Below, piece by piece: positions 45,837-54,247 of a stretch of 64,000 bases of DNA. Numbering within the stretch: position 1 is the stretch's first letter; the number at the start of each line of letters is the position of its first letter. The DNA is from Streptomyces antibioticus (GTDB taxonomy: Bacteria > Actinomycetota > Actinomycetes > Streptomycetales > Streptomycetaceae). Location of the stretch: positions 2,415,198-2,479,197 of the forward strand of contig NZ_CM007717.1 of NCBI RefSeq assembly GCF_002019855.1. Reading direction: 5' to 3'. The notes beneath the pieces are model-generated. The model saw only the letters and a list, made by a program, of their open reading frames with translations. It was not told the DNA's origin and made no database searches. Both the position numbers and the translations under genes were made by a program.

Positions 45837-46865
45837 GTGACGACCTATGACGAGCGAGCGAGCCTCACAGATCTGACCGCCACTGTGGAGCGTGTCCGCA
45901 GTTCGGTGGAGGGAGTGATCGAGGGCAAGCCCGAGGTCGTACGGCTTTCGCTGACCGTGCTGCTCGCCGAAGGGCATCTTCTGATCGAGGATGTCCCCGG
46001 CGTCGGCAAGACGATGCTCGCCAAGGCGCTGGCACGGTCGATCGACTGTTCGGTACGCCGTATCCAGTTCACGCCGGACCTGCTGCCCTCGGACATCACG
46101 GGCGTGTCCATCTGGGACCAGCAGCGGCGTGACTTCGAGTTCAAACCCGGCGCGATCTTCTCCCAGATCGTGATCGGCGACGAGATCAACCGCGCCTCCC
46201 CCAAGACCCAGTCGGCACTGCTGGAGTCCCTGGAGGAGCGCCAGGTCACCATCGACGGGCAGACCTACGAGCTGCCCAGCCCCTTCATGGTGGTGGCCAC
46301 CCAGAACCCGGTCGAGATGGAGGGCACCTACCCGCTCCCCGAGGCCCAGCGCGACCGCTTCATGGCCCGGGTCTCCATCGGCTACCCGAGCCCCGAGGCC
46401 GAGCTCCAGATGCTCGACGTGCACGGCGGGGCCAGCCCGCTGGACGACCTCCAGCCGGTCGCCCACGCGCACGAGATCGTGAAGCTGATCGACGCCGTCC
46501 GCGGGGTCCATGTCGCCGAGTCGGTCCGCCGGTACGCGGTCGACCTGGTGTCGGCCACCCGCACCCACCCCGACCTCAGACTCGGCGCCTCGCCGCGCGC
46601 GACGCTGCATCTGCTGCGCGCGGCGAAGGCTTCCGCCGCTCTGAGCGGCCGCGACTACGCCCTGCCGGACGACGTGCAGAACCTCGCGGTGGCCGTCCTC
46701 GCCCACCGTCTGCTGCCCACCGCCCAGGCCCAGCTCAACCGCCGGACGGCCGAGCAGGTCGTCGAGGAGATCCTCCAGCGCACCCCGGTGCCCGCGGGAC
46801 CCCAGCAGCACGACTACGGCGTGGGCTCGGAGCCGTTCGGCCGGCGGCCGCCCCGGAGGCTGTGA
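45837..46865 (+). CDS. MoxR-type AAA+ ATPase
   Basis: The 342-residue ATPase has Walker A VPGVGKTMLAKALA near 52, Walker B VIGDEINRASPKTQSALLE, sensor VVATQNPVEMEGTYPLPEAQRDRFM and the MoxR lid. MoxR proteins are chaperone-like ATPases that work with DUF58 and transglutaminase-type membrane partners, and that gene set follows here. GTG 45837 has GAGGAGGG upstream. The stop overlaps the DUF58 start by one base (TGATG). Confidence 0.96.
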   Translation: MTTYDERASLTDLTATVERVRSSVEGVIEGKPEVVRLSLTVLLAEGHLLIEDVPGVGKTMLAKALARSIDCSVRRIQFTPDLLPSDITGVSIWDQQRRDFEFKPGAIFSQIVIGDEINRASPKTQSALLESLEERQVTIDGQTYELPSPFMVVATQNPVEMEGTYPLPEAQRDRFMARVSIGYPSPEAELQMLDVHGGASPLDDLQPVAHAHEIVKLIDAVRGVHVAESVRRYAVDLVSATRTHPDLRLGASPRATLHLLRAAKASAALSGRDYALPDDVQNLAVAVLAHRLLPTAQAQLNRRTAEQVVEEILQRTPVPAGPQQHDYGVGSEPFGRRPPRRL

Positions 46866-48337
46866 TGACCGCCGGGGGGACCGGGCAGCCGTCCGCCGGT
46901 CCCGGCGAGAAGGGCGCCGCCCGGACCGCGCTGGCCGGTCTGACCACCCGGGGCCGCTCCTTCCTCGCCGCCGGGGTGGCGGCCGCGGTCTGCGCGTACG
47001 TCCTGGGCCAGCCCGATCTGCTGCGGGTCGGGATGCTGCTGGCCGTCCTGCCGCTGATCTGCGCGGCCGTCGTCTACCGCACCCGCTACCGGGTGGCCGG
47101 CAGCCGCCGGCTCGCCCCCGCGCGGGTGCCCGCCGGCAGCGAGGCCCGCGTCCATCTGCGGATGGACAACGTCTCGCGGCTGCCCACGGGCCTGCTGATG
47201 CTCCAGGACCGGGTGCCCTACGTCCTCGGCCCGCGTCCCCGCTTCGTGCTGGACCGGGTGGAGGCGGGCGGCCGCCGCGAGGTGTCCTACCGGGTCCGCT
47301 CGGACCTGCGCGGCCGCTACCCGCTGGGCCCGCTCCAGTTGCGGCTGAGCGACCCCTTCGGCATGTGCGAGCTGACCCGGTCCTTCTCCACCTTCGACAC
47401 CCTGACCGTGATCCCGCGCGTGGAGCCCCTGCCCCCGATCCGGCTGACCGGCGAGGCCAAGGGCTACGGCGACGGCAGACAGCGCTCGCTGGCCCTGGCC
47501 GGCGAGGACGACGTGATCCCGCGCGGCTACCGCTACGGCGACGACCTGCGGCGCGTCCACTGGCGCTCCACCGCCCGCTACGGCGAGCTGATGGTGCGCC
47601 GCGAGGAGCAGCCGCAGCGCGCCCGCTGCACGGTCCTGCTGGACACCCGCGGCCTGGCCTACGAGGGCGCGGGCCCCGACTCCTCCTTCGAGTGGGCGGT
47701 CTCGGCCGCCGCGTCCGTGCTGGTGCACATGCTGGAGCGGGGCTTCTCGGTGCGGCTGCTGACGGACACCGGCACCTCGGTGCCCGGCGAGGGCGTCGAG
47801 GGCTTCGCCGGGGCCGGCGACGGCTCGGCGGACGCGGCCGGGCTGATGATGGACACCCTCGCGGTGGTCGACCACTCCGACGGCAGCGGTCTGTCCCACG
47901 CCTACGACGTGCTGCGCCGCGGCAACGAGGGGCTGCTGGTGGCGATCCTCGGCGACATCGACGAGGAGCAGGCGGCCGTCGCGGCGAAGATGCGCCGGCG
48001 CAGCGGGGGCGCGGTCGCCTTCCTGCTGGACGGCGACGCGTGGGGGCGCGAGTCCCGGCGTGAACCGGGAGGCGCACCGGGACGAGACCCGGGAGGTGCA
48101 CCGGGGGGTGCGCCGGGACATGTCCCGGGGCGTGAACCGAACGGCACCCCCGATCCGATGAACAAGCATCCGATGAACAAGCAGGAGGAGCGGCTGCGCA
48201 TGCTGCGCGAGGCGGGCTGGACGGCCCTGAGCGTGCCCCGGGGCGTCTCGCTGGGCGAGCTGTGGCGGCAGGCGGACCGGGAGCGCGCGGGCGTCGTGAC
48301 GGCCGACGGGATCAGAGGCGGGGAGGCGGGATCATGA
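46865..48337 (+). CDS. DUF58 domain membrane protein
   Basis: The 490-residue protein has two N-terminal membrane helices (about 30-62), a beta-rich region and the DUF58 core: DVIPRGYRYGDDLRRVHWRSTARYGELMVRREEQP, summarised by RGYRYGDDLRRVHW, followed by a von-Willebrand-like Rossmann segment (VLLDTRGLAYEG). Near residues 400-430 is a Gly/Pro/Arg repeat (PGGAPGRDPGGAPGG) that interrupts the C-terminal part. It is expected to act with the MoxR ATPase in an envelope process. The stop overlaps the transglutaminase start as ATGA. Confidence 0.93.
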   Translation: MTAGGTGQPSAGPGEKGAARTALAGLTTRGRSFLAAGVAAAVCAYVLGQPDLLRVGMLLAVLPLICAAVVYRTRYRVAGSRRLAPARVPAGSEARVHLRMDNVSRLPTGLLMLQDRVPYVLGPRPRFVLDRVEAGGRREVSYRVRSDLRGRYPLGPLQLRLSDPFGMCELTRSFSTFDTLTVIPRVEPLPPIRLTGEAKGYGDGRQRSLALAGEDDVIPRGYRYGDDLRRVHWRSTARYGELMVRREEQPQRARCTVLLDTRGLAYEGAGPDSSFEWAVSAAASVLVHMLERGFSVRLLTDTGTSVPGEGVEGFAGAGDGSADAAGLMMDTLAVVDHSDGSGLSHAYDVLRRGNEGLLVAILGDIDEEQAAVAAKMRRRSGGAVAFLLDGDAWGRESRREPGGAPGRDPGGAPGGAPGHVPGREPNGTPDPMNKHPMNKQEERLRMLREAGWTALSVPRGVSLGELWRQADRERAGVVTADGIRGGEAGS

Positions 48338-50865
48338 GCGGGCGGGCGAGAGTGACGCTGTGCTCCGCGGCGGCCACGCTGATGGCCGCTTGCGCCCTGC
48401 TGCCGCTGGTCGACCCGGCCACCTGGATCTTCCAGGCGGCCTTCCTGCTGGCCGTGCAGTGCGGGGTGGGCGCGGCCGCGCGCCGGGTGCCGCTGGCCCG
48501 GCCGCTGACGGTGGCCGCCCAGGCCCTGGTCACGCTGATGCTGCTGACCTTCGTCTTCGCCCGGCAGTACGCCGTGGGCGGGCTGATCCCCGGCCCGGAG
48601 GCCCTCCGGCACTTCGGCGACCTCTTCCAGGAGGGCGCCGACGACGTCACGCGGTACGCCATCCCGGCCCCGCTGACGGCCGGCATCCGGCTCATGGTGA
48701 TCGGCGGCGTGCTGCTGATCGGGCTGGCGGTGGACACCCTCGCGGTGACCTACCGCAACGCCGCTCCGGCGGGCCTGCCGCTGCTGGCGCTGTACTCGGT
48801 GGCCGCGGGGCTGTCCGACGCGGCCGCGGACTGGCTGTGGTTCCTGGTCGCCGCGGCCGGCTATCTGATGCTGCTGCTCGCCGAGGGACGGGAGCGGCTC
48901 TCCCAGTGGGGCCGGGTCTTCGGCGGCGCCCCACGGTCCCCGGGCGAGCAGATCGGGCCGGTGGCCCCGGTGCGCACCGGGCGGCGGATCGGCATGGCCG
49001 CGCTGGGCGTCGCCCTGGTGGTCCCGCTGCTGCCGCTGCCCGCCATCCAGGGCGGTCTGCTGGACGGCACGGGCGCGGGGGTCGGCGCGGGCAGCGGCGG
49101 CGGGGGCACGATCTCCGCGGTCAACCCCCTGGTCTCCCTGCGCGACAGCCTGAACATGGACGAGGACCGCACGGTCCTGACCCTGCGCACCAACACGGGC
49201 AATCTCTCCGACCTGTATCTGCGGATCGTGTCCCTGGACGACTTCGACGGCACCACCTGGAAGCCGTCGAAGCGCCACATCGTCGCCGTGCCGGACGAGT
49301 TCCCGACGCCCAGCGGTCTGAGCGGGGACGTCAAGCGCTCCGAGATCACCACCCGGATCGCCGCCTCCGACGGGTACGCGCAGGACTGGCTGCCGATGCC
49401 CTACCCGCCGAGCAGTGTGCGGATCGAGGGCAACTGGCGGTACGAACCGGTCGGAATGACGCTCGTCGGCGACCACGGCCAGAAGACCAACGGCAAGACG
49501 TACGAGGTCAAGAGCCTGGACGTGCAGCCGACGCGGGAGCAGTTGGCCGACGCGGGCGAGGCGCCCGGTGCCATCAGGAACACGTACACCGAGGTGCCGG
49601 ACTCCCTCCCGCCGGTGGTGGCGCGGCAGGCCCGTGACATCACCCGGGGTGCCGGGAGCGACTACGAGAAGGCGGTGAAGCTCCAGGACTACTTCGCGGT
49701 GACCGGGGGCTTCGAGTACGACACCGAGGTGGAGGTCGGTTCCGGACGCGACGCGATCGCCCGCTTCCTCCGCGACAAGCAGGGCTTCTGCGTCCACTAC
49801 TCGTTCGCGATGGCGGCGATGGCCCGCACCCTGGGCATACCGTCCCGGGTCGCGGTGGGCTTCGCGCCGGGCTCCCCGCAGGCGGACGGCTCGGTCGCGG
49901 TGTCCCTGAAGGACGCGCACGCCTGGCCGGAGCTGTACTTCGAGGGCGTGGGCTGGACCCGTTTCGAGCCCACCCCGACCCGTGGTTCGACCCCGTCGTA
50001 CACCCTGCCGGACACCTCCGGCGAGACCGTGCCCGAGCTGCCGGAGGCGTCCCGGTCGGCGGACGCGGCGCCGTCGGCCGCGCCCTCGGCGAGCACGAGC
50101 TGTGCGGCCGCGGACAAGAAGGAGGCCGAGGCATGCGCCGCCGCGCTCCCGGTGGACGCGGTGAGCCAGGGCGACGGTGGCGCTCCCTGGTACGCGCTGG
50201 CCGGGTGGTCGCTGCTCGGGGCGGGCGCTCTGGCCCTCCCGCTGCTGCCGATGCTGTGGCGGCTGAGACGGCGGTCGGTGCGGCTGGCGTCGGCCCAGCA
50301 CACCGGCTCCGCGGCGGGCCCGGCTCCCCCGGGCCGCCGCGAGGAGGGCAGCCCGGACGATCTGCGGGCGGAGGGTGCCGCCGGGTCGGTCCGGCTGGAC
50401 GTCCCGGCCCGGGAGGCGGGCGAGGCGGCCGTCGCCCATGTGCTGGCGGTCTGGCGGGAGCTGACCGACACGGCCTGGGACTACGGCATCGAGCCGGACG
50501 AGGCGCTGACCCCGCGGCGGGCCGCGGAGCGCATCGTGCGGCTCGGCGAGCTGGACGCGTCGGTGGGCCGTTCGGTGCACCGGGTCGCCGGTGCGGTGGA
50601 GCAGGTGCTGTTCGCTCCGGAGCCGCGGGCCGAGGCGGGGCTGGCGGACGAGGTCCGCGCGGTGCGGGCGGCGCTGCGGGCGCGGGTCAGCCGGACCACC
50701 CGGATCCGTGCCGTGGTCGCGCCGCGTTCGGCCGTGCGGGCGATCTGGGACCTCTCCGACCGTTGGACGGCCCTCAAGGCGTCCTGGGCGGCCCGGCTGA
50801 GGACCCCGGCGTGGGCGGACCGGCTGGCGGGTCTGGCGCGCCGGCCGGGCCGGCAGAACGGCTGA
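48334..50865 (+). CDS. Transglutaminase-like membrane protein (TgpA type, DUF3488/DUF4129)
   Basis: The 843-residue protein has about six N-terminal membrane helices (1-240), an outside transglutaminase-like domain with the catalytic triad in GFCVHYSFAMAAMARTLGIP (Cys near 486), KDAHAWPELYF (His near 528) and the following acidic residue, a further helix near 630-650, and a cytoplasmic DUF4129-like tail (AWDYGIEPDEALTPRRAAERI). Such proteins may cross-link or cleave wall or secreted proteins. The substrate is unknown. ATG 48334 follows GGGAGGCGGG. It ends at a perfect palindrome. Confidence 0.94.
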   Translation: MSGRARVTLCSAAATLMAACALLPLVDPATWIFQAAFLLAVQCGVGAAARRVPLARPLTVAAQALVTLMLLTFVFARQYAVGGLIPGPEALRHFGDLFQEGADDVTRYAIPAPLTAGIRLMVIGGVLLIGLAVDTLAVTYRNAAPAGLPLLALYSVAAGLSDAAADWLWFLVAAAGYLMLLLAEGRERLSQWGRVFGGAPRSPGEQIGPVAPVRTGRRIGMAALGVALVVPLLPLPAIQGGLLDGTGAGVGAGSGGGGTISAVNPLVSLRDSLNMDEDRTVLTLRTNTGNLSDLYLRIVSLDDFDGTTWKPSKRHIVAVPDEFPTPSGLSGDVKRSEITTRIAASDGYAQDWLPMPYPPSSVRIEGNWRYEPVGMTLVGDHGQKTNGKTYEVKSLDVQPTREQLADAGEAPGAIRNTYTEVPDSLPPVVARQARDITRGAGSDYEKAVKLQDYFAVTGGFEYDTEVEVGSGRDAIARFLRDKQGFCVHYSFAMAAMARTLGIPSRVAVGFAPGSPQADGSVAVSLKDAHAWPELYFEGVGWTRFEPTPTRGSTPSYTLPDTSGETVPELPEASRSADAAPSAAPSASTSCAAADKKEAEACAAALPVDAVSQGDGGAPWYALAGWSLLGAGALALPLLPMLWRLRRRSVRLASAQHTGSAAGPAPPGRREEGSPDDLRAEGAAGSVRLDVPAREAGEAAVAHVLAVWRELTDTAWDYGIEPDEALTPRRAAERIVRLGELDASVGRSVHRVAGAVEQVLFAPEPRAEAGLADEVRAVRAALRARVSRTTRIRAVVAPRSAVRAIWDLSDRWTALKASWAARLRTPAWADRLAGLARRPGRQNG

Positions 50866-50911
50866 GCCCGGTGGCCGGTCCCCACCCCGGGGTGGGGACC
50901 GGCCACCGGGC
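50866..50911. terminator. Perfect 46-bp palindrome (first of a pair)
   Basis: The left half GCCCGGTGGCCGGTCCCCAC plus CCC is followed without a loop by its exact complement. It starts one base after the stop of the transglutaminase gene. Confidence 0.88.
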
Positions 50912-50914
50912 ATG

Positions 50915-50954
50915 CGTGAGGGGGTGACCACCCGCGGGTGGTCACCCCCTCACG
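50915..50954. terminator. Perfect 40-bp palindrome (second of a pair)
   Basis: CGTGAGGGGGTGACCACCCG (50915-50934) is followed directly by its exact complement (50935-50954). It lies three bases from the first palindrome and 12 bp from the stop of the converging DUF3040 gene, so each gene may have its own terminator. Confidence 0.88.
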
Positions 50955-50966
50955 AACATCCGGGTG

Positions 50967-51371
50967 TCAGTGGCCCTGGCCACCCTGCTCGTCACGACGG
51001 CGCTGCCAGCGCTGCTCGATCCGGTTCATCATGGAGCGCTTCTGCCGGGCCTGACCGCGCGCGTGCGGCGCACCGCCGCCCGCGGGCTGTTCACCCGGCT
51101 TGGGGGCCTTGCGCCATCCGGTCACGGCGAGCACGGCGCATCCCAGCATCACCAGGAAACCGACCACACTGAGCCAGACCTGCTTGGCGACCATACCGGC
51201 CATGAGGAGCGCGATACCTACGAGGAAGCCCGCGACCGCCTGGTAGACCCGACGCCGGGTGTACGTACGCAGCCCGCTTCCCTCAAGCGCCGACGCGAAC
51301 TTGGGATCTTCGGCGTACAGCGCTCGCTCCATCTGCTCGAGCATGCGCTGCTCGTGCTCCGAGAGCGGCAC
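50967..51371 (-). CDS. DUF3040 membrane protein
   Basis: The 134-residue protein has the DUF3040 head VPLSEHEQRMLEQMERALYAEDPKFASAL, a basic patch (YTRRRVYQ), two adjacent membrane helices (about 47-65 and 70-88) and a hydrophilic Gly/Gln/Arg tail. DUF3040 proteins are actinobacterial and of unknown function, often near the dcw region. GTG 51371 has GAGGAGG five bases upstream. A 16-bp inverted sequence AGTCGCCGGGGCGACT (51391-51406) lies in the leader. Confidence 0.93.
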   Translation of the reverse strand: MPLSEHEQRMLEQMERALYAEDPKFASALEGSGLRTYTRRRVYQAVAGFLVGIALLMAGMVAKQVWLSVVGFLVMLGCAVLAVTGWRKAPKPGEQPAGGGAPHARGQARQKRSMMNRIEQRWQRRRDEQGGQGH

Positions 51372-51646
51372 GGAGTCCTCCTCATTGTGCAGTCGCCGGG
51401 GCGACTTGGGGGTCCCTTCAGGATAGGCAGGGAATCGCCCCCGTGAAACCCGCCCCTCTACGCCACTTGGCCAACCGCCGCCCGCCATGGACGTCCCGGC
51501 TCGCTGAGGTTTCCATTCCCCGGCGGCCGACCCGTCATGCCGGGCGGTCTCCCTCGATCATACGGCGCACAGCGCCCGAACGGGGGGCCTGTGGCGTACT
51601 CCATGTGCGGCCAAGTCCCTGATCAGCGGCGCGGCCCAGGAGACGC

Positions 51647-52417
51647 TCAGGCCCCGTGGGCCCCTCGCGTCTCACCGAGCACATGAAGCTGTGTGGCGAC
51701 GGAGTGGAAGGCGGGCAGCTCCGCGGCGACCTCCTCCAGCTTCAGCAGGGCCTCCAGCGCGCCGGGCTCGGTGTCCACCAGCACGCCGGGGACGAGGTCG
51801 GCGAAGACCCGTACGCCGTGCACCGCGCCGACGCGCAGACCGGCGCCCTCGACCAGGGCGGTGAGCTGCTCGGTGGTGAAGCGGCGCGGCACGGGGTCGC
51901 CGGTGCCCCAGCGGCCGTCCGGGTCGGAGAGGGCCTGCCGGGCCTCCTTGAAGTGACCGGCGAGGGCCCGGGCGAGGACGGCGCCGCCGAGCCCGGCGGC
52001 GAGCAGGCTGAGGACGCCCTCGGGGCGCAGGGCCGCGACCGCGTTGCGCAGGCCCTCGGCGGGGTCGTCCACGTACTCCAGCACGCCGTGGCACAGGACG
52101 GCGTCGTATCCGCCGCGCTCGACGACGTCGAAGAGGCCGTGGGCGTCGCCCTGGACGCCGCGGACGCGGTCGGCGACCCCGGCCTCGGCGGCGCGCCGCT
52201 CCAGGGCGAACAGCGCGTTGGGGCTGGGGTCGACGACGGTGACCCGGTGCCCGAGGCGGGCGACGGGCACCGCGAAGTTGCCGCTGCCGCCGCCGGTGTC
52301 GAGGACGTCCAGCGCCTCACGGCCGGTGGCCTTGACCCGGCGGTCGAGGGCGTCCTGGAGGACCTCCCAGACCACGGCGGTACGGAGGGAGGCGCGGGGG
52401 CGCATCGGGTCCGGCAC
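51647..52417 (-). CDS. Class I SAM-dependent methyltransferase
   Basis: The 256-residue protein has SAM motif I as LDVLDTGGGSGNFAVPVARLGH, motif II VTVVDPSPNALFALERRA, and post-I VQGDAH, then DAVLCHGVLEYVDDPAEGLR, as in small-molecule methyltransferases of the UbiE/SmtA type. The LRTAVVWEVLQDAL start is normal. The target is unknown. GTG 52417 (MPDPMRPRASL) is used; ATG 52405 is an alternative. It is 275 bp downstream of the DUF3040 gene in reading order and has no obvious operon partner. Confidence 0.9.
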   Translation of the reverse strand: MPDPMRPRASLRTAVVWEVLQDALDRRVKATGREALDVLDTGGGSGNFAVPVARLGHRVTVVDPSPNALFALERRAAEAGVADRVRGVQGDAHGLFDVVERGGYDAVLCHGVLEYVDDPAEGLRNAVAALRPEGVLSLLAAGLGGAVLARALAGHFKEARQALSDPDGRWGTGDPVPRRFTTEQLTALVEGAGLRVGAVHGVRVFADLVPGVLVDTEPGALEALLKLEEVAAELPAFHSVATQLHVLGETRGAHGA

Positions 52418-52651
52418 GGCAGTTGACTCCTCGGCGCGGCACCGCCTGCTGCACGGCGGAGCGAACGGGGTGCCCTCCGGTCCCCGGCGCGGGGCGACGG
52501 ACAGGCTTCAGGCACCTTCCACCCTATTGCCTCCACCCCCTTGCCCCGGCCGCCGCACCCGGTCGCCGCATCCGCCCCGCGCCCGGCCGGTACAGGGGCC
52601 GGCCCGGCGGCCACCTGCGAAAGCCGGGCGGGGCCGGCCCGGTCAGCCCGG

Positions 52652-53215
52652 TCAGCCCGCGTCCGGTACCGCGTGGCCGCCGTCGGGGGTGTCCGGCCGG
52701 CCGCCGTCCTGGCGGGGCTGGGGCAGGACGGGCTGGAGCACCAGCATCCGTTCGACGAGGCGGACGAACATCGCCACGTCGCGTATCAGGTCGTCGGCGT
52801 CGCGGCGGCTGGCCGCGCCCTCGATGCCGGCCTCCGCCCGGGCGCGGCGGCGGGCCCCGGAGGCGAACAGCGCGCTCCACTCGGTCAGCTCGGGGGCGAT
52901 CTCGGGCAGCACCTCCCAGGCGCTGCGGATGCGCGCCCGCCGTCGGGGCGCCGGGTCGGGGCGGCCCCGCGCCGCGAGCACGGCGGCGGCGGTGCGCAGG
53001 GCGGCGAGGTGGGCGGTGGCGTAGCGCTCGTTGGGGGTGTCGAGGGTGGTGGCCTCGTCCAGTCCGGCGCGGGCCTGGGCGAGCAGGTCGAGGGCGGCGG
53101 GCGGGGCCGTGGTGCGGCGCAGCACGGGGTGGACGTCGCTCGCCGGGCCGGTCAGTGAGGGGGCAGGGCCGAGGGCGCGGCGCCGGTGGGCGGCGGCCGC
53201 GTGGTAGCTGGCCAT
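52652..53215 (-). CDS. SAV_6107-family HEPN domain protein
   Basis: The 187-residue protein has a basic disordered head, then a helical core: APPAALDLLAQARAGLDEA, TPNERYATAHLAALRTAAAVLAARGRP, RIRSAWEVLPEIAPELTEWSALFASGA and DADDLIRDVAMFVRLVERML. This matches the actinobacterial family named after SAV_6107 and placed in the HEPN group. Many HEPN proteins are RNases or toxin partners with Rx4-6H, but I see no clear such motif, so activity is doubtful. ATG 53215 follows AGGAGG. It is divergent from the ABC/YhgE operon. Confidence 0.85.
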   Translation of the reverse strand: MASYHAAAAHRRRALGPAPSLTGPASDVHPVLRRTTAPPAALDLLAQARAGLDEATTLDTPNERYATAHLAALRTAAAVLAARGRPDPAPRRRARIRSAWEVLPEIAPELTEWSALFASGARRRARAEAGIEGAASRRDADDLIRDVAMFVRLVERMLVLQPVLPQPRQDGGRPDTPDGGHAVPDAG

Positions 53216-53315
53216 GACGAACCTCCTGTCGTCGGGTGACGGCACGCACGGTCGGGTGGTGCCGTATGTGCCCATCGTGAGGTATGCCACTGACAATCCG
53301 TTCTGACCTGGGCTT

Positions 53316-53344
53316 TTGCTTCGATCGAAGGTTCGGGCTAGTTT
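53316..53344 (+). promoter_or_regulatory. Promoter of the ABC ATPase/YhgE unit
   Basis: TTGCTT (53316-53321) and TAGTTT (53339-53344) are 17 bases apart. The -10 end overlaps a long palindrome, so access by RNA polymerase would be blocked when a repressor is bound. Confidence 0.6.
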
Positions 53345-53369
53345 TTGCACTGACCAGTCAGTTCAAAAA
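53342..53369 (+). promoter_or_regulatory. Palindromic operator, probable TetR-family site
   Basis: TTTTTGCACTGACC (53342-53355) and AGTCAGTTCAAAAA (53356-53369) form a 28-bp dyad with 12 of 14 pairs matching and the core ACTGACCAGTCAGT. The AT-rich ends stand out in this GC-rich DNA. It spans the -10/+1 of the ABC ATPase promoter. The TetR gene at the end of the same unit is the likely ligand-responsive repressor. Confidence 0.75.
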
Positions 53370-53386
53370 TGGAGTCAGGGGGAGCT

Positions 53387-54247
53387 GTGAGCGGAATCCG
53401 CGTCGCAGCCGAGGGCCTCGGTCTGGAGGGCCCTCGCGGCTGGGCCTTCCGGGGCGTCGACATCGACGCCCCGGCCGGTTCACTGATCGCGATCGAGGGA
53501 CCGTCCGGATCCGGCCGGACGAGTCTGCTGCTCGCGCTCACCGGCCGGATGAAGGCCACCGAGGGGACGGCGGCCGTGGGCGAGGCCCGGTTGCCGAAGC
53601 AGTTGGGGGCCGTGCGCCGCGTCAGCGCGCTCGCGCACGTCACCGGGGTCACCGATCTCGACCCGGCCCTCACCGTCGGGGAGCACCTGCGTGAGCGGGC
53701 GCTGCTCCAGCGGCGGTTCGGGGGGTCCGTGCGGGAGCTGCTGCGCCCGCGCGCGGAGCGGGCCTCGGAGGCGAGGCTGCGCGTCGACACCGCGCTCGCC
53801 GCCGCCGGGCTCGACCGTGAGGCCCTGCCCAAGGGCACGCGGACCGCCGTACGGGATCTGGAGCGGATCGAGGCGCTGCGGCTGTCCGTGGCGCTGGCGC
53901 TCGTCGGACGGCCGCGGCTGCTCGGGGTCGACGACACCGATCTGAAGCTGTCCGAGGCCGAGAGCGCGGAGGTCTGGGACCTGCTGCGGTCGGTCACCGG
54001 GTCCGGCACCACCGTCCTGGCGGTGTGCGCCGAGGCCCCGCAGGACACCGTCGCCCTGTCCACCCGGCCACGACGGCCGGACGGCGAGGACGGCGAGGAC
54101 GGCGAGAGCGGCGAGAGCGGCGAGAGCGGCGACGCACCCGCACAGGACGAAGCACCCGCGGAGCGGACCGGGCCCACGGAGCAGACCGAGCAGACCGAGC
54201 ACAGGGAGGAGAAGGCCGATGCGCTCGCCGAGACTGGCCGCGCTTGA
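53387..54247 (+). CDS. Divergent ABC-type ATPase with altered catalytic motifs
   Basis: The 286-residue protein has an ABC-ATPase outline but changed motifs: Walker A is GPSGSGRTS, with Arg in place of the catalytic Lys; the LSGGQ signature is missing (TRTAVRDLERIEALR at that place); and Walker B reads LLGVDDTD, with Asp instead of Glu after it. The C-terminal 60 residues are acidic, with tandem 9-bp DNA repeats at 54083-54133 encoding GED and GES units. GTG 53387 (VSGIRVAAEG) is chosen for the GGGGGAG just upstream. It overlaps the YhgE gene by 29 bp. It may bind but not hydrolyse ATP. Confidence 0.85.
   Translation: MSGIRVAAEGLGLEGPRGWAFRGVDIDAPAGSLIAIEGPSGSGRTSLLLALTGRMKATEGTAAVGEARLPKQLGAVRRVSALAHVTGVTDLDPALTVGEHLRERALLQRRFGGSVRELLRPRAERASEARLRVDTALAAAGLDREALPKGTRTAVRDLERIEALRLSVALALVGRPRLLGVDDTDLKLSEAESAEVWDLLRSVTGSGTTVLAVCAEAPQDTVALSTRPRRPDGEDGEDGESGESGESGDAPAQDEAPAERTGPTEQTEQTEHREEKADALAETGRA

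Noticed and set aside
52652..53215. Toxin-antitoxin or defence role for the HEPN protein
   Set aside because: No Rx4-6H motif, no adjacent antitoxin or MNT gene; family is a conserved actinobacterial one, so defence is not supported.
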